Source: Actinomycetota bacterium
Lineage (GTDB): Bacteria > Actinomycetota > Actinomycetes > Streptosporangiales > Streptosporangiaceae
Length of the DNA: 42,742 nucleotides
Direction of reading: 5' to 3'
NCBI GenBank assembly: GCA_003242605.1
Contig: QGUZ01000009.1
Coordinates: 1 to 42,742 of the forward strand
Below the pieces are notes generated by a model that saw nothing but the letters and a program-made list of their open reading frames with translations, had not been told where the DNA came from and did not search any database. Shown here piece after piece: positions 8,655-18,814 of this stretch (positions are counted from its first letter, which is position 1; every line of letters starts with the position of its first letter). The position numbers and the translations under genes were made by a program.

Positions 8655-9415
8655 TCGCCGCTCTCCTTCTCGACCGCGCGCTGGGCGCGTACGGCCTCGC
8701 GGACCCGCTCGTCCCCCGAGTCGTCGTCCGCGTCTCGGACCAGGGACCGGTGGACCGACAGCTCCGACACCGTGCCGTCGGGCAGCAGCGCCGGCATGTC
8801 GATCGCGTTGTGCCGGGCGTAGGTGCCGGGGCCCGGCAGCGGGGTCGGGATCCGGCCCTTCTCGGCGAAGGCGCGGAACCTCGCCCGCGAAAGATCCTTC
8901 TGCGTCGGCTTGGGCGCGGTGCGCTCCCGGTGCGCCAGCACGATCGCGGCGAGCGCGGCGGTGATCAGCAGCGCGGAGGTCACCTCGAAGGCGAACACGT
9001 AGCGCGTGAAGATCAGCTGCGCGATCTGCACCACGTTGTCGCCGACCGGCAGCTCCGGCGCCGCGGCCTCGATCACCGCGTTCCCGATCGCGAGCGCGAT
9101 CAGGCCGGCGAAGCCGAGCCCGGCGACCCCTGCCCAGAAGCGCTGGCCGCGGAGCGTCTCCACCAGCGAGTCGGCGCTGTCGACGCCCACGAGCATCAGC
9201 ACGAACAGGAAGAGCATCATCACCGCGCCGGTGTACACGATGATCTGCACCGCCGCGAGGAACGGCGCGCCCTGCACCGCGTACAGCACGGCGAGCGAGA
9301 TCATCACCGTGCCGAGCATGAGCGCGGAGTAGACGGCCTTTCTGCTGAAGACGATCCCGAGCGCCGCGGCCACGGACACGACCGCGAGCACCCAGAACGT
9401 GATGGCCTCACCCAT
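8651..9415 (-). CDS. nuoJ: NADH-quinone oxidoreductase subunit J
   Basis: Membrane subunit next to K and A near the quinone chamber. The 254-residue product has five hydrophobic helices in its first ~165 residues, including YSALMLGTVMISLAVLY and AVQIIVYTGAVMMLFLFVLM, a strong NuoJ signature. The remaining ~90 residues form a soluble, charged tail ending RAQRAVEKESGE, longer than in E. coli NuoJ but usual in actinobacteria. Its stop overlaps nuoK by 4 bp and its start overlaps the nuoI stop by 8 bp. Confidence 0.95.
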   Translation of the reverse strand: MGEAITFWVLAVVSVAAALGIVFSRKAVYSALMLGTVMISLAVLYAVQGAPFLAAVQIIVYTGAVMMLFLFVLMLVGVDSADSLVETLRGQRFWAGVAGLGFAGLIALAIGNAVIEAAAPELPVGDNVVQIAQLIFTRYVFAFEVTSALLITAALAAIVLAHRERTAPKPTQKDLSRARFRAFAEKGRIPTPLPGPGTYARHNAIDMPALLPDGTVSELSVHRSLVRDADDDSGDERVREAVRAQRAVEKESGE

Positions 9416-9923
9416 TGTCTCGTCCCAGGCGGTAGTAGTCCTCTTCGGTCTCGCCGAGGCGCATCGGGTGCGGCGGGGCCTCCATACCCGGGCCGAGCGG
9501 GGCGAGCAGCATCTCCTTGGTGTAGATGAGGCTCTCCCGGCTGGAGTCGGCCAGCTCGTACTCGTTGGTCATGGTGAGCGCCCGGGTCGGGCACGCCTCG
9601 ATGCACAGCCCGCACAGGATGCACCGCAGGTAGTTGATCTGGTAGATCCGCCCGTACCGCTCACCCGGCGAGTACCGCTCCTCCTCGGTGTTGTCCGCGG
9701 CCTCGACGTAGATCGCGTCGGCCGGGCAGGCCCACGCGCACAGCTCGCAGCCGACGCACTTCTCCAGCCCGTCGGGCCAGCGGTTGAGCTGGTGACGGCC
9801 GTGGAAGCGCGGCGCGGTGGGGCGCTTCTCCTCCGGGTACTGGACCGTCACCGGCTTGCGGAACATGTGGTGGAAGGTGACGCCGAAGCCCTTGACGGGG
9901 TTCAGCCAGTCAGTTGCTCCCAC
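9408..9923 (-). CDS. nuoI: NADH-quinone oxidoreductase subunit I
   Basis: Peripheral-arm ferredoxin-like subunit carrying clusters N6a and N6b that pass electrons toward NuoB. Two complete 4Fe-4S motifs are visible: CVGCELCAWACP (Cys56, 59, 62, 66) and CILCGLCIEACP (Cys101, 104, 107, 111). The product has 171 residues. It uses a GTG start with AAGGAGGT upstream and overlaps the nuoH stop by 14 bp. Confidence 0.97.
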   Translation of the reverse strand: MGATDWLNPVKGFGVTFHHMFRKPVTVQYPEEKRPTAPRFHGRHQLNRWPDGLEKCVGCELCAWACPADAIYVEAADNTEEERYSPGERYGRIYQINYLRCILCGLCIEACPTRALTMTNEYELADSSRESLIYTKEMLLAPLGPGMEAPPHPMRLGETEEDYYRLGRDNG

Positions 9924-11268
9924 TGGGCACCTCCTTACGAGCGGCCCCGTGGTAGTGCGGCAGATCCAGGGGCGGCACCGGGAATCCTCCGGCGGTGGGG
10001 TTCTCGCGAAGCTGCTGGAACTCTTCCTCGACCTGGGCCTTCTTCTCCTCGACCGTCTTCTCGGCGACCGTGGTGAACCGCCACCACACCGCGAGCACGC
10101 CGAACACCACGGCGGCCGCGATGGTGAGCACGACGGGGCTCTGGTCCTCCTGGCCGCGGATCGCGCGCATCACCGCGACGAGCAGGATCCAGCCGAGGTT
10201 GACCGGGATCAGCACCTTCCAGCCGAACGCCATCAGCTGGTCGTACCGGACGCGCGGCAGCGAGGCGCGCACCCAGACGAAGAAGGAGAAGACGAGCACC
10301 AGCTTGATGAAGAACCAGAGCATCGGCCACCAGCCGGTGTTCGCCCCGTCCCACAGCGAGATCGGCCACGGCGCCCGCCAGCCGCCGAGGAACAGCGTGA
10401 TCGAGATCGCCGAGACGGTGAACATGTTGATGTACTCGGCGAGCATGAACAGGGCGAACTTCAGCGACGAGGAGTACTCGGTGTGGAAGCCGCCCACCAG
10501 CTCGCCCTCGCCCTCCGGCAGGTCGAAGGGGAGCCGGTTCGTCTCGCCGAACATCGTGATCACGTAGATCACGAACGACGGGAACAGCAGCACGGCGAAC
10601 CACGACGGCGTCGGGATCGACAGCCCGAACAGCTCGAGCGTGCCGCCGTGCGCCTGCTTGGCCACGATCTCCGAGGTGGACAGCGTGCCCGCGTAGAGGA
10701 ACACCGCCACGAACGACAGACCCATCGCGATCTCGTACGAGACCACCTGGGCGCTCGACCGCAGGCCGCCGAGGATCGCGTACGGCGAGCGGGACGCCCA
10801 CCCGCCGAGCACGATGCCGTACACGCCGATCGAGGCCATCACGAGCACCAGCAGCGCGGCGACCGGCAGGTCGGTGAGCTGCAGCGGCGTCTCGACCCCG
10901 AACATCGACACCTTCGGGCCGAACGGGATCACCGAGAAGGTGAGGAACGCCGGCACGGCGATGATCACCGGCGCCAGCACGTAGACGACCTTGTCGACGG
11001 TGCGGGGGAGGATGTCCTCCTTCAGGCCCATCTTCAGGCCGTCGGCCACCGACTGCAGGAGACCGAACTTACCCGCCCGGTTGGGGCCGTAGCGATGCTG
11101 CATCCGGCTGATGAGCTTGCGTTCGAACCACACGCCGAACAGCACGCCCAGCAGCAGGAACACGAAGATGAAGACCGCCTTGATGATGGTGATCCAGAGC
11201 GGGTCCTGCCCGAAGTCCTCGAGCGTCGGCCCGGCGGGCTCCGGGGCGGCGGTGAGCTGCGCGATCAT
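9910..11268 (-). CDS. nuoH: NADH-quinone oxidoreductase subunit H
   Basis: Membrane subunit that forms, with B and D, the quinone-binding chamber. The 452-residue protein has about eight helices and the family signatures ERKLISRMQHRYGPNRAGKF, SPYAILGGLRSSAQVVSYEI, ETNRLPFDLPEGEGELVGGF and VRASLPRVRYDQLM. A hydrophilic C-terminal extension (last ~45 residues, rich in E and K) goes beyond the enterobacterial length, as in other actinobacteria. Its ATG overlaps the nuoG stop by 4 bp. Confidence 0.97.
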   Translation of the reverse strand: MIAQLTAAPEPAGPTLEDFGQDPLWITIIKAVFIFVFLLLGVLFGVWFERKLISRMQHRYGPNRAGKFGLLQSVADGLKMGLKEDILPRTVDKVVYVLAPVIIAVPAFLTFSVIPFGPKVSMFGVETPLQLTDLPVAALLVLVMASIGVYGIVLGGWASRSPYAILGGLRSSAQVVSYEIAMGLSFVAVFLYAGTLSTSEIVAKQAHGGTLELFGLSIPTPSWFAVLLFPSFVIYVITMFGETNRLPFDLPEGEGELVGGFHTEYSSSLKFALFMLAEYINMFTVSAISITLFLGGWRAPWPISLWDGANTGWWPMLWFFIKLVLVFSFFVWVRASLPRVRYDQLMAFGWKVLIPVNLGWILLVAVMRAIRGQEDQSPVVLTIAAAVVFGVLAVWWRFTTVAEKTVEEKKAQVEEEFQQLRENPTAGGFPVPPLDLPHYHGAARKEVPSGSN

Positions 11269-13676
11269 GAGGCGCTCCCAATCTTGACGACGTCACCGGC
11301 GGTCGCGCGCAGGTCGCGGGTGACCGAGCAGGTGGCCGAGTGGGCCGGCACCCACACCACCCGGTCGGGCAGCTCGGCGGTGCGCACCGGCAGGGTGACC
11401 GAGCCGAGCCCGCTGCTGACCGTGATCTTGTCGCCGTCCGCGACCCCGATCTCCGCGGCGGTCGCCGCCGACAGCAGCGCGACGGTCTCGCGGGCGGTCC
11501 CGGCCAGGAACGGCTCGCCGTCCTGCATGCGCCCGGCGTCGAGCAGCAGGTGCCAGGTGGCGAGCACGGCCTCGCCGGCCTTCGGGGCGGCGGGCACGCC
11601 CGGGGCGACGTTCGGCGCCGGGGCGCGGGTGCCCTTCCAGGCGCCGAGCGCGGCGAGCTCGCGGCGCGCGGCGGCGGTGTCGGGCAGGCCCAGGTGCACG
11701 TCCATGTGGTCGGCGAGGGCGGCGATCGCCCGCAGGTCGCTCAGCACGCCCGAGGCGGGCAGCGCCGCCTCGAACGACCGGCCGCGGCCCTCCCAGTCGA
11801 CGAACGTGCCGTCCTTCTCGGCGACCGCCGCGACCGGCAGCACCACGTCGGCCCGGTCGGTGACCGCGCTGGCGCGCAGCTCCAGGCTGACGATGAACGG
11901 CGTGTTCTCCAGCGCGGCGAGCGCCGCGTTCGGGTCCGGCAGGTCGTAGGGGTCGACGCCGGCGATGACGAGGGCGTCGATCTCCTCGTTCACCACGGCG
12001 GCGAGGATGCCGGAGGTGTCCCGGCCCGGGGTCTCCGGCAGCGAGGCGACGTTCCAGGCCCGCGCCACCTCGGTCCGGGCGGCCGGGTCGGTGACCGGCC
12101 GGCCGATCGGCAGCAGGTTCGGCAGCGCGCCCGCCTCGAGCGCGCCCCGCTCGCCCGCCCGCCGCGGCACCCAGGCGAGCCGGGCGCCGGTGGTGGCGGC
12201 GAGCCGGACGATCGCCGACAGCGCGCCGCGGCTGGTCGCGAGCCGCTCGCCGGCGAGGATGATCGCGCCGGGCTTGCGCAGCGCCGCGGCCGGGGCGCTG
12301 TCCTCGGCGATGAGCTCGCCGATCGCCTCGGCCTCCCCGCCGGGGACGGCCGGGATGAGCGTGCCGCCCATCTTGACCAGCCCGGGGCTCGCGTACGGGG
12401 CGATCGAGTAGACCTTCAGGCCCTTCTTCCGCCACGCCTTGCGCAGCCGCAGGAAGACGATCGGCGACTCCTCCTCCGGCTCGAAGCCGGCGAGCAGCAC
12501 CGCCGGGGCCTGCTCCAGGTCGGCGTAGGAGACCTCGATGCCCTTGCCGGCGACGGCGTGGGCGAGGAACTCGGCCTCCTCCGCCGAGTGCGGCCGGGCC
12601 CGGAAGTCGATGTCGTTGGTGCCGAGCGCGATCCGGGCGAACTTGCTGTAGGCGTACGCGTCCTCGACGGTGAGCCGGCCGCCGACGAGCACGCCGGCCC
12701 GGCCGCGGGCCCGGGACAGGCCCTCGGCGGCGCGGGCGAGCGCCTCCGGCCAGGACGCCGGGACGAGCACGCCCTCCTCGTTGCGGACGAGCGGCGTGGT
12801 GAGCCGGTCCGGCTGGGTGGCGTAGGTGAACGCGAAGCGGCCCTTGTCGCAGTTCCACTCCTCGTTCACCTGCGGGTCGTCACCGGCGAGGCGGCGCATC
12901 ACCCGGCCGCGGCGGTGGTCGGTGCGCAGCGCGCAGCCGCTGGCGCAGTGCTCGCACGCGCTCGGCGTGGAGACCAGGTCGAACGGCCGCGCCCGGAACC
13001 GGTACGCCGCGCTGGTGAGCGCGCCCACCGGGCAGATCTGGATGGTGTTGCCGGAGAAGTAGGAGTGGAACGGCTCGCCGTCGGCGACGCCGACCTGCTC
13101 CTTGGCCCCGCGCTCGAAGAACTCGATGAGCGGGTCGCCGGCGATCTGCTCCTGGAAGCGCAGGCAGCGGGTGCACTGGATGCAGCGCTCCCGGTCGAGC
13201 AGCACCTGCGTGGACAGCGGCAGCGGCTTGGGGAAGGTGCGCTTGGTCTCGGTGAACCGGGACTCACCCTGCCCGTTCGACATCGCCTGGTTCTGCAGCG
13301 GGCACTCGCCGCCCTTGTCGCAGACCGGGCAGTCCAGCGGGTGGTTGATGAGCAGGAACTCCATCACCCCGCGCTGCGCCTTCTCGGCGACCGGGCTGGT
13401 GAGCTGGGTGTGCACGACCATGCCCTCGGTGCACACGATCGTGCACGAGGCGGCCGGCTTCGGCATGCCCTCGATCTGCACGAGGCACTGGCGGCACGCC
13501 CCGATCGGGTCGAGCAGTGGGTGCTCGCAGAACCGCGGGATCTGGATGCCGAGCTGCTCGGCCGCCCGGATCAGCAGGGTGCCCTTGGGCACGGCGATGT
13601 GGAAGCCGTCGATGGTGACGTTCACCATCTCGACCGGCTGCTCGGCCTTCGCGGCCGACGAGGTCTCAGCGGTCAT
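11265..13676 (-). CDS. nuoG: NADH-quinone oxidoreductase subunit G
   Basis: Largest peripheral subunit of complex I, relaying electrons between NuoF and NuoI. The 803-residue product has an N-terminal 2Fe-2S ferredoxin domain (Cys50, 61, 64, 78), the His/Cys motif HPLDCPVCDKGGECPLQ for cluster N5 (His112, Cys116, 119, 125), CIQCTRCLRF, and a later CEHCASGC motif, then a molybdopterin-oxidoreductase-like body. I chose ATG 13676 over the in-frame GTG at 13682 because a six-G ribosome site lies just upstream and the ATG sits in an ATGA overlap with a bridging micro-ORF. There is a 52-bp gap to nuoF. Confidence 0.96.
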   Translation of the reverse strand: MTAETSSAAKAEQPVEMVNVTIDGFHIAVPKGTLLIRAAEQLGIQIPRFCEHPLLDPIGACRQCLVQIEGMPKPAASCTIVCTEGMVVHTQLTSPVAEKAQRGVMEFLLINHPLDCPVCDKGGECPLQNQAMSNGQGESRFTETKRTFPKPLPLSTQVLLDRERCIQCTRCLRFQEQIAGDPLIEFFERGAKEQVGVADGEPFHSYFSGNTIQICPVGALTSAAYRFRARPFDLVSTPSACEHCASGCALRTDHRRGRVMRRLAGDDPQVNEEWNCDKGRFAFTYATQPDRLTTPLVRNEEGVLVPASWPEALARAAEGLSRARGRAGVLVGGRLTVEDAYAYSKFARIALGTNDIDFRARPHSAEEAEFLAHAVAGKGIEVSYADLEQAPAVLLAGFEPEEESPIVFLRLRKAWRKKGLKVYSIAPYASPGLVKMGGTLIPAVPGGEAEAIGELIAEDSAPAAALRKPGAIILAGERLATSRGALSAIVRLAATTGARLAWVPRRAGERGALEAGALPNLLPIGRPVTDPAARTEVARAWNVASLPETPGRDTSGILAAVVNEEIDALVIAGVDPYDLPDPNAALAALENTPFIVSLELRASAVTDRADVVLPVAAVAEKDGTFVDWEGRGRSFEAALPASGVLSDLRAIAALADHMDVHLGLPDTAAARRELAALGAWKGTRAPAPNVAPGVPAAPKAGEAVLATWHLLLDAGRMQDGEPFLAGTARETVALLSAATAAEIGVADGDKITVSSGLGSVTLPVRTAELPDRVVWVPAHSATCSVTRDLRATAGDVVKIGSAS

Positions 13677-13732
13677 GCGCACCCCCCAGCGACCGGGCCG
13701 CGGGTGTCGATGATCTCGCTTGGCGCGATCAT
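13673..13732 (-). CDS. Candidate bridging micro-ORF nuoF/nuoG, 19 codons
   Basis: An ATG in the ATGA overlapping the nuoF stop opens a 19-codon frame (begins MIAPSEIID, ends AGGCA) that stops exactly in the ATGA overlapping the nuoG start. It holds the G-rich ribosome site of nuoG. It may be translated only to couple the two genes. No homology is recognised and the peptide may be functionless or the frame accidental. Confidence 0.3.
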   Translation of the reverse strand: MIAPSEIIDTRGPVAGGCA

Positions 13733-15024
13733 TGCTTGCTCCATGCGGTGGATGCGGCGGGATCGAAGGGGCAGCCGCCGTTCTCGAAGTGCTGGATGTA
13801 CTCGTCGCGGAAGTACTTCACGGACGAGTGGACGATGCTCGTGGCACCGTCGCCGAGGGCGCAGAACGAGCGGCCCAGGATGTTGTCGGCGATGTCGGTG
13901 ATCGTGGCCAGGTCCTCCTCGGTGCCCTGGCCCCGCTCCAGCCGCTGCAGCACCTGCTTGAGCCAGTAGGTGCCCTCCCGGCAGGGAGTGCACTTGCCGC
14001 AGGACTCGTGCGCGTAGAACTCGATCCACCGCATCGCCGCCCGCACCACGCAGGTCGTCTCGTCGAAGATCTGCAGGGCGCGGGTGCCGAGCATCGACCC
14101 GGCCTTGCCGACCGACTCGAAGTCGAGCGGCACGTCGATGTGCTCCTCGGTGAAGATCGGCGTGGACGAGCCGCCCGGGGTCCAGAACTTGAGCCGGTGC
14201 CCCTCGCGGATGCCGCCCGCCATCTCCAGCAGCTCGCGCAGCGTGATGCCGAGCGGCGCCTCGTACTGCCCGGGCCGCTTGACGTGGCCGGACAGCGAGA
14301 AGATGCCGAAGCCCTTCGACTTCTCGGTGCCCATCGAGGCGAACCAGCCGGGCCCGTTGAGCACGATGCTCGGCACCGAGGAGATCGACTCGACGTTGTT
14401 GATCACCGTCGGGCTGGCGTACAGGCCGGCCACGGCGGGGAACGGCGGCTTGAGGCGCGGCTGGCCGCGGTAGCCCTCGAGCGAGTCGAGCAGCGCGGTC
14501 TCCTCACCGCAGATGTACGCCCCGGCGCCGCAGTGCACCACGAGCTCCAGGTCGAAGCCGGAGCCGAGGATGTTCTTGCCGAGGTAGCCCGCCTCGTACG
14601 CCTCGCGGACGGCCTGCTGCAGCCGGCGGATGACGTGCAGCACCTCGCCCCGGACGTAGATGAAGGCGTGGTTCGCCCGGATGGCGTACGAGCTGATGAT
14701 CGCGCCCTCGACGAGCACGTGCGGGTTCGCCATCATCAGCGGGATGTCCTTGCACGTGCCCGGCTCGGACTCGTCGGCGTTCACCACCAGGTAGTGCGGC
14801 TTGCCGTCGTTCTGCGGGATGAAGCCCCACTTCATGCCGGTGGGGAAGCCCGCGCCGCCGCGGCCGCGCAGCCCGGAGTCCTTCACCGCCTGGATGATCG
14901 CGTCCGGGTCCATGGTGAGCGCCTTGCGCAGCGCCTGGTACCCGCCGTTGCGGTGGTAGCCCTCGATGGTGAAGGAGTCCGGCTGGTCCCAGGTGGCGGT
15001 GAGGACCGGGGTGAGGGTGGTCAT
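13729..15024 (-). CDS. nuoF: NADH-quinone oxidoreductase subunit F (NADH/FMN site)
   Basis: Catalytic entry subunit: binds NADH and FMN and carries 4Fe-4S cluster N3. The 431-residue product shows the glycine-rich nucleotide motif GRGGAGFPTGMKW (54-66), the second motif GAGAYICGEETAL, and the cluster ligands ESCGKCTPCREG (Cys342, 345, 348) with Cys388 in SFCALGDGA. Its ATG overlaps the nuoE stop by 4 bp. It ends in TGA inside ATGA, which starts the small bridging frame toward nuoG. Confidence 0.98.
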   Translation of the reverse strand: MTTLTPVLTATWDQPDSFTIEGYHRNGGYQALRKALTMDPDAIIQAVKDSGLRGRGGAGFPTGMKWGFIPQNDGKPHYLVVNADESEPGTCKDIPLMMANPHVLVEGAIISSYAIRANHAFIYVRGEVLHVIRRLQQAVREAYEAGYLGKNILGSGFDLELVVHCGAGAYICGEETALLDSLEGYRGQPRLKPPFPAVAGLYASPTVINNVESISSVPSIVLNGPGWFASMGTEKSKGFGIFSLSGHVKRPGQYEAPLGITLRELLEMAGGIREGHRLKFWTPGGSSTPIFTEEHIDVPLDFESVGKAGSMLGTRALQIFDETTCVVRAAMRWIEFYAHESCGKCTPCREGTYWLKQVLQRLERGQGTEEDLATITDIADNILGRSFCALGDGATSIVHSSVKYFRDEYIQHFENGGCPFDPAASTAWSKQ

Positions 15025-15697
15025 TCCACGTCCTCCTTCCGCGGCGCCGTCCAGCCCTTCTCCTTGGCGAGCCGCAGGCCCTGCAGCGAGGCGTCACCCG
15101 CGGACGGGCCCTCGTTCGCCAGACCGTCGGACAGGCCCGCGAGCACCCGCGAGGCCTCCTTGAACGTGCACAGCCGCTTCGGGCCCCGGGTGGGCGCCAC
15201 CGGCTTGCCGGCCCGCAGGTCCTCGACGAGCTGCTTGGCCGACTCCGGGGTCTGCCGGTCGAAGAACTCCCAGTTGACCATGACCACCGGGGCGTAGTCG
15301 CAGGCGGCGTTGCACTCCAGCCGCTCCAGCGAGATCTTGCCGTCGGGCGTGGTCTCGTCGTGGCCCACGCCGAGGTGCTCCGACAGCGTCTCCCAGATCT
15401 GGTCGCCGCCCATCACCGCGCACAGCGTGTTGATGCACACGCCCACGTGGTACTCGCCGGCCGGCTTGCGCTTGTACATCGTGTAGAAGGTGGACACGCC
15501 CACGACCTCGGCCTTGGGAATGCCGAGCATCTCGGCGCAGAACTCGTGCCCGCGGTCGGACACGTAACCGTCCACCGACTGCACCAGGTGCAGCAGCGGC
15601 AGCAGCGCCGAGCGCGGCTTCGGGTAGCGGGCGATGATCTCCTTCGCCTCGCGCTCGAGCCGCTCGCGGACCTCGGGCGGGTAGCCCTGGTTCTCGC

Positions 15698-15701
<4 letters not shown>
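15021..15701 (-). CDS. nuoE: NADH-quinone oxidoreductase subunit E
   Basis: 24-kDa-type thioredoxin-fold subunit holding 2Fe-2S cluster N1a next to the FMN site. Ligands Cys89, Cys94, Cys130 and Cys134 are visible in VCINTLCAVMGG and LECNAACDYAP. The 226-residue product is longer than E. coli NuoE, mostly by a C-terminal tail that is usual in actinobacteria. It uses a GTG start whose GTGA overlaps the nuoD stop. Confidence 0.97.
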
Positions 15702-17022
<1,321 letters not shown>

Positions 17023-17026
<4 letters not shown>

Positions 17027-17106
17027 ACATCCTCCTTCGCGCCCGGCTGCTTCGCACCCGCTTCGGTCGCCACCGGCCGGTCGGCCGGCCTCATGACGGA
17101 GCTCAC
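17023..17106 (-). CDS. Candidate bridging micro-ORF nuoC/nuoD, 27 codons
   Basis: GTG in the GTGA overlapping the nuoC stop opens a 27-codon frame (begins MSSVMRPAD, ends GAKEDV) that stops in the ATGA overlapping the nuoD start. It covers the whole 76-bp gap and includes the AAGGAGG site of nuoD. The nuoD frame itself is also open here, so this is not needed to explain nuoD. It may be a translational-coupling device. Confidence 0.3.
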
Positions 17107-17828
17107 GAGTACGACCTCCTCTGGTCCGGGGCGGGGGTCGAGGCACCGCGGTACTCCACCGGGATGCCACCCAGCGGGTAGTCCTTGCGCTGCGGGTGCC
17201 CCTCCCAGTCGTCGGGCATCTCGATCCGGGTCAGTGCGGGGTGGCCGTCGAAGATGATCCCGAAGAAGTCGTAGGTTTCCCGCTCGTGCCAGTCGTGCGT
17301 GGGGTATACCGACACCGTGGAGGGAATGTGCGGGTCGGCGTCAGGGCACGAGACCTCGATCCGCAGCCGTCGGTTGTGGGTGATGGAACACAGGTGGTAC
17401 ACCGCGTGCAGCTCGGCGCCCGTCTCATGAGGGTAGTGCACCCCGGAGACGCCGAGTGACAGCTCGAACCGCAGCGCCGGATCGTCGCGCAGGTGGCGCA
17501 TGACCTCGACGAGCCGCTCCCGCTTCACGTGGAACGTGAGCTCGCCGCGGTCGACCACGACCCGCTCGACGGCGTCGTGGAAGCCGTCGCCGAGCGCGCG
17601 CTCCAGCTCGTCGGCGATCACGTCGAACTCGCCGGGCTCGCCGGTACGGTCCGGCCCGCCGTACGGCCGCGGGCTGGACAGCTTCGGCGGGCGGCGCACC
17701 ACGAGGCCGCCGTAACCGGAGGTGTCGCCGGTGCCCTTGACGCCGAACATGCCCTTGCGGGCGATCGGCAGCTCGATGGGGTTGACGGCGGGCAGGTTCT
17801 CCTGCGGCTTGTTCTGCTCTTCGCTCAT
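17103..17828 (-). CDS. nuoC: NADH-quinone oxidoreductase subunit C
   Basis: 30-kDa-type structural subunit of the complex I connecting module. The 241-residue product carries the family core YHLCSITHNRRLRIEV, the aromatic ERETYDFFGIIFDGHP and the near-terminal MPDDWEGHPQRKDYPLGG. The start MSEEQNKPQE at 17828 overlaps the nuoB stop by 4 bp; a longer in-frame extension lies inside nuoB and is rejected. The N-terminal ~60 residues are proline/glycine-rich and variable in actinobacteria. Confidence 0.96.
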   Translation of the reverse strand: MSEEQNKPQENLPAVNPIELPIARKGMFGVKGTGDTSGYGGLVVRRPPKLSSPRPYGGPDRTGEPGEFDVIADELERALGDGFHDAVERVVVDRGELTFHVKRERLVEVMRHLRDDPALRFELSLGVSGVHYPHETGAELHAVYHLCSITHNRRLRIEVSCPDADPHIPSTVSVYPTHDWHERETYDFFGIIFDGHPALTRIEMPDDWEGHPQRKDYPLGGIPVEYRGASTPAPDQRRSYS

Positions 17829-18379
17829 CTGACGGCCCCCCGGTCGTCCACCAGCGGCAGCGGGTTGAGGGCCCGCCGCTCCAGCTCCTCGATCTGCCGC
17901 TCGCGGTGCACGCCGAACTTGGTGTTCTGGATCTTGTCGTGCAGCTTGACGATCGCGTCGAGCAGCATCTCCGGCCGCGGCGGGCAGCCGGGCAGATAGA
18001 TGTCGACGGGCACGACGTGGTCGACGCCCTGCACGATCGCGTAGTTGTTGAACATGCCGCCGCTCGAGGCGCACACGCCCATGGCGATCACCCACTTGGG
18101 CTCCGCCATCTGGTCGTAGATCTGCCGCAGGATCGGCGCCATCTTCTGCGACACGCGACCGGCGACGATCATCAGGTCCGCCTGGCGGGGCGAGGCGGAC
18201 GCGCGCTCCATGCCGAACCTGGCGAGGTCGTGCTTGGGGCCGCCTGCGGCCATCAGCTCGATCGCGCAGCAGGCGAGGCCGAAGGTGGCGGGCCACACCG
18301 AGTTCTTCCGCGCCCAGCCGGCGACCTGCTCGACGGTGCTCAGGATGAACCCGCTGGGGAGTTTCTCTTCCAGACCCAT
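17825..18379 (-). CDS. nuoB: NADH-quinone oxidoreductase subunit B
   Basis: PSST-type subunit holding terminal 4Fe-4S cluster N2, which reduces the quinone. The ligands are visible: tandem Cys37-Cys38 in LACCAIELMA, Cys103 in GVCASSGGMFNNY, and Cys132 in YLPGCPPRPE. The product has 184 residues, the normal length. It starts 10 bp after nuoA and overlaps nuoC by 4 bp. Confidence 0.98.
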   Translation of the reverse strand: MGLEEKLPSGFILSTVEQVAGWARKNSVWPATFGLACCAIELMAAGGPKHDLARFGMERASASPRQADLMIVAGRVSQKMAPILRQIYDQMAEPKWVIAMGVCASSGGMFNNYAIVQGVDHVVPVDIYLPGCPPRPEMLLDAIVKLHDKIQNTKFGVHRERQIEELERRALNPLPLVDDRGAVR

Positions 18380-18389
18380 GTCGATCCTC

Positions 18390-18749
18390 TCAGTCCCAGT
18401 CCAGGCCGCGGCGCCGCCAGACGTACGCGTACGCGACGAGGACGGTGACGATGAACAGCACCATCTCGACCAGCCCGAACACCCCGAGCGCGTCGAACGC
18501 GACCGCCCACGGATAGAGGAAGATGATCTCGATGTCGAATACGATGAAGAGCATCGCGGTGATCATGTACTTCAGCGGGAACCGACCACCGCCGGGCGGC
18601 TGGGGGGTCGGCTCGACACCGCACTCGTAGGCGTCGAGCTTGGCGCGGTTCCAGCGCTTAGGACCGGTGAACGGCGCGATGGCAACGGAGAAGACGGCGA
18701 AACCCGCGGCGAGAACCGCGAGCACCAGGATCGGCACGTAGAGGTTCAT
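18390..18749 (-). CDS. nuoA: NADH-quinone oxidoreductase subunit A
   Basis: Small three-helix membrane subunit at the base of the peripheral arm. The 119-residue product begins MNLYVPILVLAVLAAGFAVF and contains KLDAYECGVEP, the conserved loop, followed by FPLKYMITAMLFIVFDIEII. ATG 18749 is preferred to the in-frame GTG 18755 because the family usually begins MN-Y-P and the ATG sits in an ATGA overlap with a bridging micro-ORF from menJ. No good Shine-Dalgarno site precedes it, so translation may depend on coupling. Confidence 0.95.
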   Translation of the reverse strand: MNLYVPILVLAVLAAGFAVFSVAIAPFTGPKRWNRAKLDAYECGVEPTPQPPGGGRFPLKYMITAMLFIVFDIEIIFLYPWAVAFDALGVFGLVEMVLFIVTVLVAYAYVWRRRGLDWD

Positions 18750-18814
18750 CCGCACGCATCCCGTTTCATGAGGCTAGGAACAACGATCATGGTCTTCGCT
18801 TCGGGGAGGGTCAT
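18746..18814 (-). CDS. Candidate bridging micro-ORF menJ/nuoA, 22 codons
   Basis: ATG in the ATGA overlapping the menJ stop opens a 22-codon frame (begins MTLPEAKTM, ends MKRDACG) that stops in the ATGA overlapping the nuoA start. It covers the entire 61-bp gap. Because nuoA has no evident ribosome site, ribosomes arriving through this frame could be how nuoA is initiated. No homology is recognised. Confidence 0.35.
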   Translation of the reverse strand: MTLPEAKTMIVVPSLMKRDACG